Positions 1 to 7,807 are shown, numbered from the stretch's first letter. The stretch: DNA of 64,000 bases from Cellvibrio sp. KY-GH-1 (GCF_008806975.1 NZ_CP031728.1:3679501-3743500); one strand, 5' to 3'. Made by a program: numbers and translations. The notes: generated from the sequence alone by a model not told the origin.

Positions 1-1177
1 GCTCTGTAACAAATTCAGGGCGCTCAGGACGAGGCCCCACAAAACTCATATGGCCGGCCAGTACGTTATATAACTGGGGCAATTCATCCAGGCGAGTATT
101 GCGAATAAAAGAACCGACACGAGTCACTCGTGAATCATTCTTTTTGGCCCAAACAGCACCGTTCTTTTCTGCATCCTGACGCATACTGCGGAATTTATAG
201 ATGCGGAAAGACTTACCGTTTAAACCGACCCGAACCTGGTGATACAACACCGGACCCGGGCTATCAAGCCGGACAGCAATGGCCGTTAACAACATAAACG
301 GCCAGAGCACAAGGAAGAATAAAGAAGCCAACACCAAATCAAACAATCGCTTGGCAATTAATCGGCGCTTGGAATACTTGAACCCATCAGAGAATAACAT
401 CCAGCTCGGCTGCAGCAGGCTGATGTCTATCTTGCCCAGCTCCCGCTCGCAAAAACTAAGCGAATCACTGGAGACAATGCCCGCTAATTTACAATCCAGA
501 AACTGCCCCAATGGAAATGCATTGCCTGAGCTGCGACGACGCTCGTCCGGTGAAATTACAATTTCCGAAATTTGAGCTTGGCGGGCATAGGCCAGCCAAT
601 CGCGTGGCTCTGCAATTACCAGCTTGGGATCAACTTCGATAGATTCATTCTCACTGGGTATGCAACCGACAACGGTAACGCCCAGCACGGACATTTCAGG
701 CGCAAGATCTTCCAGCAATTTTTTGGCTCTGACACCAGCCCCATAAATGACTACACGTCGCTTCAGTTGATCGGTGTCCACCACCTTGAGAAAGATAAAG
801 CGCGTTATAACAACCAAGCCAGTAGCGATTAACACGCCCCAAAATATCAGGGATTGGGGAATCAGTTCTTCACCGAAGATCACCCCTATAATGAATAGAC
901 TCAAACTGCCCAGCAGAAAAAAACTGACCAGGGTACGTAACACCATACTGCTAAAGCCCTCGCGTACCAATGCAAGGTAGACGCCCATTGACAGGGTGCA
1001 GCAGGACAGCAACACAGAAAAAATGATAATTTGCGGCCAATTGGAAGTAACAACAGGTTGCTCGGCAATAAAAAACTGCGACATCCAGGCTGCAACACCT
1101 AGCAAACAGGCCTCAGCCATCCCAAGGAACAAGTAGGGCAAGTGGATATAGTGCTTATTGAGTCGAATGTAAGACAA
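1..1177 (-). CDS. Undecaprenyl-phosphate sugar transferase (partial, cut by left edge)
   Basis: Membrane enzyme expected to transfer a sugar-1-phosphate onto undecaprenyl phosphate, the first step of a polysaccharide repeat unit. About 392 residues are present: a hydrophobic N-terminal part with several membrane segments, a central nucleotide-binding-like domain (VVIYGAG), and from about residue 272 the bacterial sugar transferase domain ([42 protein letters not shown]). The window ends inside this catalytic domain. The TTG start is chosen because AAGGA lies seven bases upstream; an in-frame GTG at the first codon after an upstream stop is an alternative. The architecture is that of the WcaJ/EpsB class. 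Together with the deacetylase at 3784 it suggests the XrtA-associated (TIGR03013) branch, which is inference. It is divergent from the dehydrogenase gene. Confidence 0.85.
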   Translation of the reverse strand, partial: MSYIRLNKHYIHLPYLFLGMAEACLLGVAAWMSQFFIAEQPVVTSNWPQIIIFSVLLSCCTLSMGVYLALVREGFSSMVLRTLVSFFLLGSLSLFIIGVIFGEELIPQSLIFWGVLIATGLVVITRFIFLKVVDTDQLKRRVVIYGAGVRAKKLLEDLAPEMSVLGVTVVGCIPSENESIEVDPKLVIAEPRDWLAYARQAQISEIVISPDERRRSSGNAFPLGQFLDCKLAGIVSSDSLSFCERELGKIDISLLQPSWMLFSDGFKYSKRRLIAKRLFDLVLASLFFLVLWPFMLLTAIAVRLDSPGPVLYHQVRVGLNGKSFRIYKFRSMRQDAEKNGAVWAKKNDSRVTRVGSFIRNTRLDELPQLYNVLAGHMSFVGPRPERPEFVTE

Positions 1178-1395
1178 ACCCGATTCCTTCAAGTGAGCAA
1201 TAATGACGGCCGCATAGTATAGCGACTTTTGTGACAAAAGCTCGACCACTCATGACGTAATTCTGTCAGCTTAACGACAATTCCCGGCATTTCCGAAGAA
1301 AATGTCGAGGCTTTGATTCCGACAATCGCAAAATGACACAAAAAATATGGTAATTTAGCGCACCTTTGGATCCCGTTTCGCTAAGGAAACCCCTC
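1178..1395. promoter_or_regulatory. Divergent intergenic region
   Basis: Non-coding stretch between the divergent sugar transferase and dehydrogenase genes, so promoters for both must lie here. The only firm signals are the two ribosome binding sites: AAGGA before the TTG at 1177 (minus) and AAGGA at 1383-1387 before the ATG at 1396 (plus). The AT-rich stretch around 1341-1360 could hold a plus-strand -10 box. I see no operator palindrome. Confidence 0.4.
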
Positions 1396-2670
1396 ATGTT
1401 TGCAAGCAATCCCAAACTTTGTGTTATTGGTTTAGGTTACGTCGGCCTGCCGCTCGCTGTGGAGTTCGGAAAAAAAATCGCAACCCTCGGGTTTGATATC
1501 AATCAGGCTCGCGTTGATGCATTGCATCAGGGTATCGATAGCACCCTGGAGCTCAATGCCGACGAGCTGCGCCAAGCCAATCATCTCAACTACACTACTG
1601 ACGAAACGGCAATCAAAGGTTGCGATGTTTATATCGTTACGGTTCCAACCCCCATTAACGACAGCAAACAACCGGATCTAACCCCGCTGGAAAAAGCCTC
1701 GGCATTGCTTGGGCGTGTTATCGGCAAAAATGCGATTGTCGTGTTTGAGTCCACCGTATACCCGGGCTGTACCGAAGAAATTTGTGTTCCTATCATCGAA
1801 AAAATTTCCGGCTTGAAATTTAATGTCGACTTTTTTGCCGGTTATAGTCCTGAGCGCATTAACCCGGGCGATAAGCACCATCGCGTGCACAACATCACCA
1901 AAATTACCTCCGGCTCAACCCCGGACGTTGCTGAATACGTCGATCAACTTTATCGCCGCATCGTTGTCGTTGGCACCCACAAAGCCAGCAGCATTAAAGT
2001 TGCCGAAGCCGCTAAAGTTATCGAAAACACCCAGCGCGACATCAACATCGCACTGATTAATGAATTAGCGCTGATTTTTAAACGCCTCGATATAGATACG
2101 CTCGAAGTGCTTGAAGCCGCTGGCACCAAATGGAATTTTTTACCCTTCCGTCCGGGCCTGGTAGGCGGCCATTGCATCAGCGTTGACCCTTATTACTTAA
2201 CGCACAAAGCGCAACAGGTTGGATACAACCCCGAAGTTATTCTGGCCGGGCGCCGCATCAACGATGGCATGGGCACTTTTGTTGCCGAGTCAGTCGTAAA
2301 AATGATGACCCAGCGCAAATGCCACGTGGTCGATTCGAACATATTGATCATGGGCCTTACATTTAAAGAAAATTGCCCGGACCTGCGTAACACGCGCGTG
2401 ATCGACATTATTAATGAGCTGCGCAACTACAACGCCAACGTAGCAGTGTACGACCCCTGGGCAGACAATACGGAAGCGCAGCACGAATACGGGTTGGAAT
2501 TAATTCAAGAACCTCAGGCGGGCAGCTACGACGCGATCATCCTCTGCGTCGGCCACGACGCTTTCCGCGAGATGGGCGTGAATGCGATTCGCGCACTAGG
2601 CAAAGCCAACCACGTGCTCTTCGATGTTAAACATATTTTGCCCAAAGACGCAGTAGACGCTCGACTTTAA
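1396..2670 (+). CDS. tviB: UDP-N-acetylhexosamine 6-dehydrogenase (TviB/WbpA type)
   Basis: NAD-dependent cytoplasmic enzyme of the UDP-glucose/GDP-mannose dehydrogenase family that oxidises C6 of a UDP-N-acetylhexosamine to the uronic acid for polysaccharide synthesis. The 424 residues show an N-terminal Rossmann motif ([12 protein letters not shown]), [27 protein letters not shown], the helical linker with [15 protein letters not shown], the catalytic cysteine in [12 protein letters not shown], and a C-terminal UDP-binding domain ([20 protein letters not shown]). These motifs follow Salmonella TviB closely, which makes UDP-GlcNAc or UDP-GalNAc the likelier substrate than UDP-glucose. I prefer the ATG at 1396 over an in-frame TTG at 1366 because AAGGA sits eight bases upstream. 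It is followed after 18 bases by an epimerase, probably in one operon. Confidence 0.93.
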   Translation: MFASNPKLCVIGLGYVGLPLAVEFGKKIATLGFDINQARVDALHQGIDSTLELNADELRQANHLNYTTDETAIKGCDVYIVTVPTPINDSKQPDLTPLEKASALLGRVIGKNAIVVFESTVYPGCTEEICVPIIEKISGLKFNVDFFAGYSPERINPGDKHHRVHNITKITSGSTPDVAEYVDQLYRRIVVVGTHKASSIKVAEAAKVIENTQRDINIALINELALIFKRLDIDTLEVLEAAGTKWNFLPFRPGLVGGHCISVDPYYLTHKAQQVGYNPEVILAGRRINDGMGTFVAESVVKMMTQRKCHVVDSNILIMGLTFKENCPDLRNTRVIDIINELRNYNANVAVYDPWADNTEAQHEYGLELIQEPQAGSYDAIILCVGHDAFREMGVNAIRALGKANHVLFDVKHILPKDAVDARL

Positions 2671-2688
2671 TTTCCCAAGGATTTATTC

Positions 2689-3696
2689 ATGAAAGTGTTA
2701 GTTACCGGAACGGCTGGTTTTATTGGTTCTACGCTGGCAAAACGCTTGCTGGCGCGCGGTGATGAGGTAGTCGGCATCGATAACCTCAACGATTATTACG
2801 ATGTGCAAATTAAAAAAGATCGCCTTGCCCACCTCACGGCAAATAGCGGCTTTACTGATATTCGCTGTAATCTGGAAGACAAGGCCGCCATCGATAACGC
2901 CTTTAAAATTCACAAGCCGGATCGCGTTGTTAACCTTGCTGCGCAAGCCGGCGTGCGCTATTCATTGGAGAATCCGCAGGCTTACATTGATGCAAATATC
3001 ACCGGCTTTTTAAATATCCTCGAAGGCTGCCGCCACTTCGGCACCGAGAACCTGGTGTACGCCTCAAGCAGCTCCGTGTACGGCGCTAACACCAATATGC
3101 CTTTCTCGGTTCACAACAATGTGGATCACCCGGTAAGCCTTTATGCGGCGAGCAAAAAAGCCAATGAGTTGATGGCGCACACCTACAGCCATTTGTTCAA
3201 CATCCCCACTACTGGCCTGCGCTTTTTTACCGTGTATGGCCCATGGGGTCGTCCTGACATGGCGCTGTTTATTTTCACCAGGAAAATTCTCGCCGGTGAG
3301 CCTATCGACGTATTCAACTACGGCAACCACCGCCGCGATTTCACGTACATCGACGATATCGTTGAAGGCGTAATCCGCACGCTGGATCATGTTGCACCGC
3401 GCAATCCTGATTGGAGCGGCGACAAGCCAGATCCAGCGACCTCAAAAGCGCCTTTCCGCATCTACAACATCGGCTCCAATAACCCCGTTGAATTGTTGCG
3501 CTATATCGAAGTACTGGAAAACTGCCTGGGCAAAAAAGCCATCAAAAACCTGCTGCCTCTGCAAGCCGGTGATGTGCCTGACACCTACGCCAACGTGGAC
3601 GCACTTATTGAAGACGTGGATTACAAACCGAGCACGCCTATTGAAGTGGGTGTTGAAAGCTTTGTGAAATGGTATCGCGATTATTATAAAGTTTAA
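2689..3696 (+). CDS. UDP-glucuronate 4-epimerase family protein (CapI-like)
   Basis: Extended short-chain dehydrogenase/reductase that likely epimerises C4 of a UDP-uronic acid (UDP-GlcA to UDP-GalA, or the N-acetylated equivalent made by the preceding dehydrogenase). The 335 residues start with the NAD-binding GTAGFIGS, have D-N-L-N-D-Y-Y typical of the GAE/CapI subgroup, the catalytic Ser stretch YASSSSVYG, the YAASK catalytic pair, and the substrate-binding [14 protein letters not shown] and [10 protein letters not shown] motifs. The length fits the family. The gene lies 18 bases behind tviB with AAGGAT just upstream of the ATG. A rho-independent terminator follows at 3725. Which epimer it makes cannot be read from sequence. 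Confidence 0.88.
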   Translation: MKVLVTGTAGFIGSTLAKRLLARGDEVVGIDNLNDYYDVQIKKDRLAHLTANSGFTDIRCNLEDKAAIDNAFKIHKPDRVVNLAAQAGVRYSLENPQAYIDANITGFLNILEGCRHFGTENLVYASSSSVYGANTNMPFSVHNNVDHPVSLYAASKKANELMAHTYSHLFNIPTTGLRFFTVYGPWGRPDMALFIFTRKILAGEPIDVFNYGNHRRDFTYIDDIVEGVIRTLDHVAPRNPDWSGDKPDPATSKAPFRIYNIGSNNPVELLRYIEVLENCLGKKAIKNLLPLQAGDVPDTYANVDALIEDVDYKPSTPIEVGVESFVKWYRDYYKV

Positions 3697-3724
3697 GCCA
3701 GCAGCACCAGACGATTTGCTCATG

Positions 3725-3752
3725 ACGGCATCGCAAGATGCCGTTTTGTTTT
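3725..3752 (+). terminator. Rho-independent terminator after the epimerase
   Basis: Perfect 8-bp stem ACGGCATC / GATGCCGT with a GCAA tetraloop, followed by TTTGTTTT. It ends the tviB-epimerase transcript 29 bases after the stop codon. Confidence 0.85.
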
Positions 3753-3783
3753 AAACCGCCCATTTGAGCCAGCGAGTAGTGCA

Positions 3784-4677
3784 ATGACCCAAGCCCCCAT
3801 CACCCATGCCATGACCGTGGATGTTGAAGACTATTATCACGTGGCCGCCTTTGCCAATGTGATCAAGCCGGAAGACTGGCCGCAATGGCCGTCACGGGTA
3901 GAAGCCAATACCGAAAAACTCTTGCAGCTGTTCGATGATGCCAATATCAAAATTACATTTTTTATATTGGGCTGGGTGGCAGAGCGCTATCCGCAGCTGG
4001 TCAAAAAAATTCACGCCCAGGGGCATGAAATTGCATCGCACGGCTACAGCCACCAGTTAATTTACAAACAAACACCGCAGATATTTCGCGCCGAAACCGC
4101 CAAGTCCAAGCAAATTCTGGAAGAGCTGGCGCAAACACCAGTAACCGGTTATCGCGCCGCCTCCTATTCCATTACCCGCAAATCCTTATGGGCGCTGGAT
4201 ATTCTGGCCGAACTCGGTTTCACTTGGGACTCCAGCATCTTCCCCACCCGCCACGACAATTACGGCATCCCCGGCAGCCCGGAAGAGCCCTATCGCATCA
4301 TTACCAATAGCGGCACCCCGCTGCTGGAGTTTCCACTCACGACGGCAAAAGTATTAGGCCAATCGGTGCCTGCTGCTGGTGGTGGCTATTTCCGTCAATA
4401 CCCTTACGCACTGTCGCGCTGGCTGTTTAAACGCGCCAGCAACAACGAATCCAAGCCACAAATTTTTTACCTGCACCCCTGGGAAATAGACCCGGACCAA
4501 CCGCGCGTCCCTAACGCCAGCTGGTTCAGCAACTTCCGCCATTACACCAACCTCAAGCGCTGCCTGCCGCGCCTGGAAAACATGATCAACGATTTCCCCT
4601 TCGGCACCATGAGCCAAAGCCTGGGTTCGACCCAAATCACGCGGGAACTGAACATCAAGGAATTAGCAGGAAATTAA
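3784..4677 (+). CDS. Polysaccharide deacetylase, XrtA/PEP-CTERM-locus type
   Basis: Carbohydrate esterase family 4 (NodB-fold) enzyme that would remove acetyl groups from N-acetylated sugars of a polysaccharide. In 297 residues it shows the metal-binding aspartates in TVDVEDYYHV, the ITFFILGWVAERYP block, the metal-binding SHGYSH (HxxxH) and late motifs YRAASYS, GFTWDSSIFPTRHDNYG and FYLHPWE. The opening and the order of blocks match the deacetylase subfamily associated with XrtA (exosortase) loci (TIGR03006), unlike secreted chitin deacetylases; there is no signal peptide. An in-frame ATG at 3814 would give a shorter protein starting at TVDVEDYY. No exosortase gene is in the window. It follows its own short intergenic region after the terminator. 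Confidence 0.85.
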   Translation: MTQAPITHAMTVDVEDYYHVAAFANVIKPEDWPQWPSRVEANTEKLLQLFDDANIKITFFILGWVAERYPQLVKKIHAQGHEIASHGYSHQLIYKQTPQIFRAETAKSKQILEELAQTPVTGYRAASYSITRKSLWALDILAELGFTWDSSIFPTRHDNYGIPGSPEEPYRIITNSGTPLLEFPLTTAKVLGQSVPAAGGGYFRQYPYALSRWLFKRASNNESKPQIFYLHPWEIDPDQPRVPNASWFSNFRHYTNLKRCLPRLENMINDFPFGTMSQSLGSTQITRELNIKELAGN

Positions 4678-4687
4678 TTTCAAAATC

Positions 4688-4707
4688 GCCGGTGGACGAT
4701 CACCGGC
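4688..4707 (+). terminator. Hairpin after the deacetylase gene
   Basis: Stem GCCGGTG / CACCGGC with a six-base loop, eleven bases after the deacetylase stop. No T-tract follows, so it may be a weak terminator or an mRNA-stabilising hairpin. Confidence 0.4.
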
Positions 4708-4756
4708 AAGATCAGTAAAATCGCGGGCCTTGCGCAACCCGCGCAAGCTTTCGCGT

Positions 4757-4778
4757 TATGCACCTGTAGCTCAGTTGG
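4757..4778 (+). repeat. Duplicate of the tRNA-Arg 5' end
   Basis: The 22 bases 4757-4778 are identical to 4885-4906, which cover TATG... and the first 19 bases of the tRNA-Arg (acceptor strand and D-stem). After 4778 the similarity stops, so this is a 5' fragment and not a second tRNA. The 109 bases between the copies hold two tight hairpins: ACAAAGC/GCTTTGT (4794-4810) and GCCAAACAA/TTGTTTGGC (4823-4843). Confidence 0.8.
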
Positions 4779-4887
4779 GTGAGCCAAGCGTTTACAAAGC
4801 GCAGCTTTGTGCGCAGGCGAACGCCAAACAAGAATTGTTTGGCAGGACTTGAGCAACGCGAAAGGAGTAGCGCGCAATTTTAAATAT

Positions 4888-4964
4888 GCACCTGTAGCTC
4901 AGTTGGATAGAGTAGCGGTTTCCGAAGCCGTTGGTCGCTGGTTCGAATCCAGTCAGGTGCGCCA
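4888..4964 (+). tRNA. tRNA-Arg (anticodon CCG)
   Basis: Full cloverleaf can be drawn: acceptor stem GCACCTG / CAGGTGC, D-arm around GCTC...GAGT, anticodon loop TTCCGAA giving anticodon CCG (reads CGG, arginine), T-arm GCTGG-TTCGAAT-CCAGT, discriminator G and an encoded CCA at 4962-4964. Length is 77 bases including CCA. It stands alone between the deacetylase gene and the cassette array and could have served as an integration landmark. Confidence 0.93.
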
Positions 4965-5138
4965 CTTCCCTCCCCACACATCACGCAACCGCGACATAGA
5001 AAGCTCCCCTGCGTGCAGATGCAAAAGTTAAAATGGTTAATTCACCAGACCCCGCAAAAGCGATAAATTTTTCATCGTCTTGGTCGGCAAGCAGCACTAC
5101 GTTTTTACAATACCTTATATGACCAGCGCGCACCTAGA
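4965..5138. other. Gap between tRNA-Arg and first attC
   Basis: 174 bases without a convincing gene or terminator. This is where the cassette array ends; I see no further attC-like core here. Confidence 0.4.
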
Positions 5139-5264
5139 AGTTAACACCGTGCTCAGCCGCAGTTTGTAAGTTTATTTTTTGTGGAAACCTTTTACGTCGC
5201 AAAACCCAAAAAAACAACTTAAAAACTGTCGAGCGCACAAAGTACGTTGAGCGACTTGCTAAAT
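5139..5264 (-). repeat. attC recombination site 1 (end of array)
   Basis: Imperfect inverted repeat of 126 bases bounded by core boxes AGTTAAC (5139) and GCTAAAT (5258-5264, one mismatch to the GTTRRRY consensus). Inside, CAGTTTGTAAGTT pairs with AACTTAAAAACTG. The arm TCAGCCGCAGTTTGTAAGTT recurs in sites 2 and 3. It lies immediately downstream of the cassette gene ending at 5267 on the minus strand, the normal gene-attC order. Confidence 0.75.
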
Positions 5265-5266
5265 TT

Positions 5267-5638
5267 TTAGTCTGCACATATACCTCTCTGTACAATTCCA
5301 AATTCTACATTTGCCCAGCAGCCACAGGGATTATTCGAAGACGAACAGCGTCCTAGCGCGAAGACACTATTTGATTTTTCCATTGGCGTTCGACATTCCC
5401 CATTACACTGCGCTCCACTAATACAGGGTTGACCTGCATCGCTGTATTCAACAATGCACATTTGGTTTCCGCTCAAACAAACGGAATTCATATTGCCTCC
5501 AATTGCAGTGCAGGCTTGCTCTGTTTTAATTCTCGAGATTTCATTCAGAACGGCTACTTTATCTGACGTAACTACCCACTGCTGCATAGCGAAGATCATC
5601 AGAAAAATGATGAAGAATGTAGAAATATTTCGAATCAT
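5267..5638 (-). CDS. Cassette gene: small secreted cysteine-rich protein
   Basis: 123-residue protein of unknown function. An N-terminal hydrophobic stretch (MIRNISTFFIIFLMIFAMQQW) acts as signal anchor or signal peptide; the rest is soluble with about a dozen cysteines in a spaced pattern (C-TAIGG, VCLSG-NQMC, GQPC, GAQC-NGEC, GRC, NPCGCW, GICAD), which suggests a disulfide-bonded periplasmic or extracellular domain. It occupies one integron cassette: the stop lies two bases from attC 1 and the start nine bases from attC 2. No strong ribosome binding site is visible. It is AT-richer than the flanking chromosome genes, as cassettes usually are. I recognise the Cys/Gly pattern from uncharacterised proteobacterial proteins but cannot give a function. 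Confidence 0.75.
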   Translation of the reverse strand: MIRNISTFFIIFLMIFAMQQWVVTSDKVAVLNEISRIKTEQACTAIGGNMNSVCLSGNQMCIVEYSDAGQPCISGAQCNGECRTPMEKSNSVFALGRCSSSNNPCGCWANVEFGIVQRGICAD

Positions 5639-5646
5639 GGTGGTAG

Positions 5647-5775
5647 ATTTAATGTTAGGCGCAGCCGCAGTTTGTAAGTTGTCGTTCTATGGATTACTTT
5701 TGCGCAGCAAAACCATAAAACCGCAGTCTAAAAACTGTCCAGTATACGAAGCGTGCGAGCTACAACTTGTTAGTA
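5647..5775 (-). repeat. attC recombination site 2
   Basis: 129-base imperfect palindrome with core boxes ATTTAAT (degenerate, 5647) and GTTAGTA (5769-5775). The arm GCAGCCGCAGTTTGTAAGTT is nearly identical to those of sites 1 and 3. It separates the cassette genes at 5267-5638 and 5858-6175. Confidence 0.75.
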
Positions 5776-5857
5776 AGCAGGGAGGGCACACTTTAATTAT
5801 AGAGAAAAACACCGAACACAAAACTATGGTGGTCTTTGAAAACCAAAAAAATCAAAT

Positions 5858-6175
5858 TTACTTCAGAATAACTTTATGTTTTAGCTTTAATGCTAAGTTG
5901 AAAATTCGCCCAATAAGAAACCAAATGATTGCATTTAGGATTATGTTTCCAGCAGTTACCAATGCTCCGATAGCCGTAAGCGAAAGACCTTTATTCCAAA
6001 AAACATTTTCAATGTGTTCAGCTAAGAAAAAATATCCAGGCGAAAAAACTATAAATTGAGTGCTCCAAAAAAATATGCCAAGCTCTGATTTAATAAACCC
6101 ACAAATAGCCCAAGAAACAACCGCAAACAGCTGAACGAAAAGAAATATTTTCCAGTATATAGATAACCTTGGCAT
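5858..6175 (-). CDS. Cassette gene: small membrane protein
   Basis: 105-residue inner-membrane protein with three or so predicted membrane segments (YWKIFLFVQLFAVVSWAICG; FFWSTQFIVFSPGYFFLA; ITAGNIILNAIIWFLIG region). Function unknown. An in-frame upstream extension to 6256 would run through attC 3, so I place the start at the ATG at 6175, which has AGGG from the attC end about ten bases upstream. It is the only gene of its cassette, between attC 2 and attC 3. Base composition is AT-rich. Confidence 0.7.
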   Translation of the reverse strand: MPRLSIYWKIFLFVQLFAVVSWAICGFIKSELGIFFWSTQFIVFSPGYFFLAEHIENVFWNKGLSLTAIGALVTAGNIILNAIIWFLIGRIFNLALKLKHKVILK

Positions 6176-6184
6176 TTTTGATTG

Positions 6185-6317
6185 CCCTAACGTTAAGCTC
6201 AGCCGCAGTTTGTAAGTTGGTTTTTTGTGGAATACTTTTGCGGAGCAAAACCACAAAAAGGTGACTTACAAACTGTCGAGTGCGCGAAGCGCACTATGCC
6301 GGAGCGACTTGTTAGAA
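6185..6317 (-). repeat. attC recombination site 3
   Basis: 133-base imperfect palindrome with core boxes CCCTAAC (6185-6191) and GTTAGAA (6311-6317). The arm AGTTTGTAAGTTG pairs with a TGACTTACAAACTG arm; the central part holds nested GGAATACTTTTGC / GCAAAA repeats and a GCGCGAAGCGC hairpin. One of the best-formed sites in the array. Confidence 0.85.
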
Positions 6318-6392
6318 ATATTTCCAATTTTATATGCATGTTAGCTAACTTTATTTTATTAAAATGATACTGATAAATAGAAACCAGTATAA

Positions 6393-6725
6393 CTATTCTC
6401 TGAGCTTATAGTGCTGATGTTTATGAATTAAGTAGAGCCATACAACAGCCAATATAAATATTAGTGTAAAAATAGAATAGCCTAGATTACTTTTAGCATT
6501 AAACCCAAAAAATCCGGAAAGAGAAATGAAACAAACTCCAAACATAACCATTATTTCAAAAATTGTTTCTAGCTTAAACTTTACCAGCTCCAGTTCTGAG
6601 CTGCAGGTGTTACAAAAATATTTTGATTCCCTTTGATTTAATATTCCACTTCGAACGTTTGACGTCTCGATTCTTGGCCCGCGCCAAGAAATCCTGGCTT
6701 TACAGTAAGGACAATAGTCGCTCAT
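6393..6725 (-). CDS. Cassette gene: zinc-ribbon membrane protein
   Basis: 110-residue protein with an N-terminal zinc ribbon (CPYC at residues 4-7 and CNTC about 33 residues later) followed by two membrane segments (FEIMVMFGVCFISLSGFFGF and YSIFTLIFILAVVWLYLI) and a basic tail. It should sit in the inner membrane with a cytoplasmic metal-binding head. Function unknown. A longer in-frame start at 6752 would lie in attC 4; the ATG at 6725 has AAGGG nearby and is preferred. It is a single-gene cassette. The neighbouring cassette gene has the same two elements in reverse order. Confidence 0.72.
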   Translation of the reverse strand: MSDYCPYCKARISWRGPRIETSNVRSGILNQRESKYFCNTCSSELELVKFKLETIFEIMVMFGVCFISLSGFFGFNAKSNLGYSIFTLIFILAVVWLYLIHKHQHYKLRE

Positions 6726-6734
6726 ATTTTCCCT

Positions 6735-6805
6735 TTCTAACGTTCGGTTCAACCGCAGTTTGTAAGCGCGAAGCGCTGTAGCGGCGTTGCAACCGCTTGT
6801 TAGGA
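6735..6805 (-). repeat. attC recombination site 4 (short type)
   Basis: 71-base attC with core boxes TTCTAAC (6735-6741) and GTTAGGA (6799-6805), inner arms TTCAACCGC / GCAACCGC-type pairing and a central GCGCGAAGCGC hairpin. It is much shorter than sites 1-3 but keeps the CCGCAGTTTGTAAG arm. Confidence 0.85.
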
Positions 6806-6811
6806 GCCTTT

Positions 6812-7092
6812 CTATTTAAGCTTCTCCCCGCAGTTTTTGCATTCTTTATATTCCATCCATTCCCAGCATTTTCTTTGCAAGAGGGACACTTTAGGTTCTT
6901 TACTAATAAGAATGCAAAAGGTAATGCGGCAACTTGTAGCACACTTGCGATGATGTCTACTCGAATAGTGAAAATATAGGAGCTTTCATAAAAATAACGC
7001 AATAGCATCGCCGATATGAGCAAACCGATGAGGATGGCTGAGTAGATAATTCTCTTTTTCGTTTGTTTTGCAAAAACTTCGATATTGCTCAT
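6812..7092 (-). pseudogene. Cassette gene: membrane protein with C-terminal zinc ribbon, frameshifted
   Basis: Two membrane segments (IIYSAILIGLLISAMLLRYF; IIASVLQVAALPFAFLLV) are followed by a first zinc-ribbon half, CPSC. In the open frame the protein then runs on through attC 4 to 6700 without a sensible end. In another frame, from about 6860 downward, the sequence reads W-E-W-M-E-Y-K-E-CKNC-GEKLK and stops at 6812-6814, six bases before attC 4. A one-base indel near 6855-6865 therefore separates the two CxxC halves. Start at the ATG at 7092 (AGGA from the attC 5 end six bases upstream) rather than 7098. It could be a real pseudogene or a sequencing error. Confidence 0.65.
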
Positions 7093-7098
7093 TTCCAT

Positions 7099-7214
7099 TC
7101 CTAACGCCTAGCTCAACTGTGGTTTGTGTGGGGTGTTTTTTTGGCATAAAATGAGCGAAGTGAATGCCAAATAAATGCCTCGCACAAACCATCAGTTGGA
7201 GCGAATTGTTAAAA
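7099..7214 (-). repeat. attC recombination site 5
   Basis: 116-base imperfect palindrome with core boxes TCCTAAC (7099-7105) and GTTAAAA (7208-7214). Arms GCTCAACTGTGGTTTGTG / CACAAACCATCAGTTGGAGC pair almost completely, with an inner TTTGGCAT / ATGCCAAA pair. Confidence 0.85.
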
Positions 7215-7247
7215 TTTATTTATAGCCATTTTGACAAAAAACGTTTG

Positions 7248-7616
7248 TTAGCGACTATGGCTATTCCGATATTTCTTAAGCTCAGCTGTAAACCATAGCG
7301 AACTTAGGACTACTTCTTTCTCTGCACATTTAACCTGATAGGGCTTGCCGGACATACTACTTTCGGAGGCTGCCTTCTGAATAAATGCTTCAGAAGATGT
7401 AAGCATTCCCTTCCCTACCAGATAGTCATATTTCTTTCTTAGATGATTTACTGCCTCTGATGAGCCGTACCAAGTACCATTCCGATTAAATTCACAACCT
7501 GAGTCTTTCAAATAATTAAACAAATGCTCTATTTCTTGCTTAGTTGATAAATCTAAATCTTCTGCATGAGTGGCAAAGCAGAGGGACAGCAAAACCAGAC
7601 TTAAAATATGCTTCAT
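7248..7616 (-). CDS. Cassette gene: secreted DUF5329-like protein
   Basis: 122-residue exported protein with a clear Sec signal peptide (MKHILSLVLLSLCFATHAED, cleavage after THA). The mature part contains IEHLFNYLKDSGCEFNRNG, WYGSSEAVNHLRKKYDYL and AASESSMSGKPYQVKC, which is the pattern I know from the DUF5329 family of small periplasmic proteins of unknown function; two conserved cysteines could form a disulfide. The ATG overlaps the stop codon of the upstream lipoprotein gene (ATGA), so the two are translationally coupled and form a two-gene cassette ending at attC 5. Confidence 0.75.
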   Translation of the reverse strand: MKHILSLVLLSLCFATHAEDLDLSTKQEIEHLFNYLKDSGCEFNRNGTWYGSSEAVNHLRKKYDYLVGKGMLTSSEAFIQKAASESSMSGKPYQVKCAEKEVVLSSLWFTAELKKYRNSHSR

Positions 7617-7771
7617 TTTTGCTTTTCTTCAAGTGAATTTGGTTTTGTCTCTGCAGGCTTGTCTTTATGAAATGGATTACAAGGTGCAAAGCAAGGGCCA
7701 CAACATGCCGTAAGAAAGGCAGAAAATATAGACAAAACCAATACATTTTTAAACTTAGTGTAAATATTCAA
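7613..7771 (-). CDS. Cassette gene: small lipoprotein
   Basis: 52-codon gene. The product begins with a short basic stretch, then VLVLSIFSAFLTAC with a good lipobox (L-T-A-C) so that Cys23 would be lipidated, followed by CGPCFAPCNPF and a hydrophilic Lys/Glu-rich tail. It should be a tiny membrane-anchored lipoprotein; function unknown. The start is a TTG, with a weak GAGAA just upstream. Its TGA overlaps the ATG of the DUF5329-like gene. It is the first gene of the cassette, next to the IS-split attC 6. Confidence 0.6.
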   Translation of the reverse strand: MNIYTKFKNVLVLSIFSAFLTACCGPCFAPCNPFHKDKPAETKPNSLEEKQK

Positions 7772-7782
7772 ATTCTCGTACT

Positions 7783-7796
7783 CATTAATGAATGAT
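7783..7796 (-). repeat. attC site 6, distal half (R' side), split by IS
   Basis: CATTAATGAATGAT abuts the left end of the IS. Joined to 9255-9361 it restores a complete attC: a degenerate R' box (cf. ATTTAAT in site 2), a six-base spacer, then the TGCGATAAACGG arm. Without the IS no other R' box would exist for that site. Confidence 0.6.
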
Positions 7797-7807
7797 ATGA
7801 ACTCCCC
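7797..7807 (+). repeat. IS left inverted repeat
   Basis: ATGAACTCCCC, exact reverse complement of the right repeat at 9240-9250. Confidence 0.85.

Noticed and set aside
4792..5031. Open frames across the tRNA-Arg on both strands
   Set aside because: They overlap a complete tRNA and its duplicated 5' end and have no coding features.
5454..6059. 201-residue plus-strand open frame across the first two cassettes
   Set aside because: It runs antisense through a cassette gene, attC 2 and the next gene; the minus-strand genes with attC-linked ends explain the region better.
6700..6811. C-terminal extension of the frameshifted cassette protein through attC 4
   Set aside because: The residues are translated attC sequence; an alternative frame gives a proper zinc-ribbon end and stop just before the attC.
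5139..7214. attC palindromes as terminators or REP elements
   Set aside because: They lack T-tracts and carry paired RYYYAAC/GTTRRRY boxes directly next to each gene end, which terminators do not.
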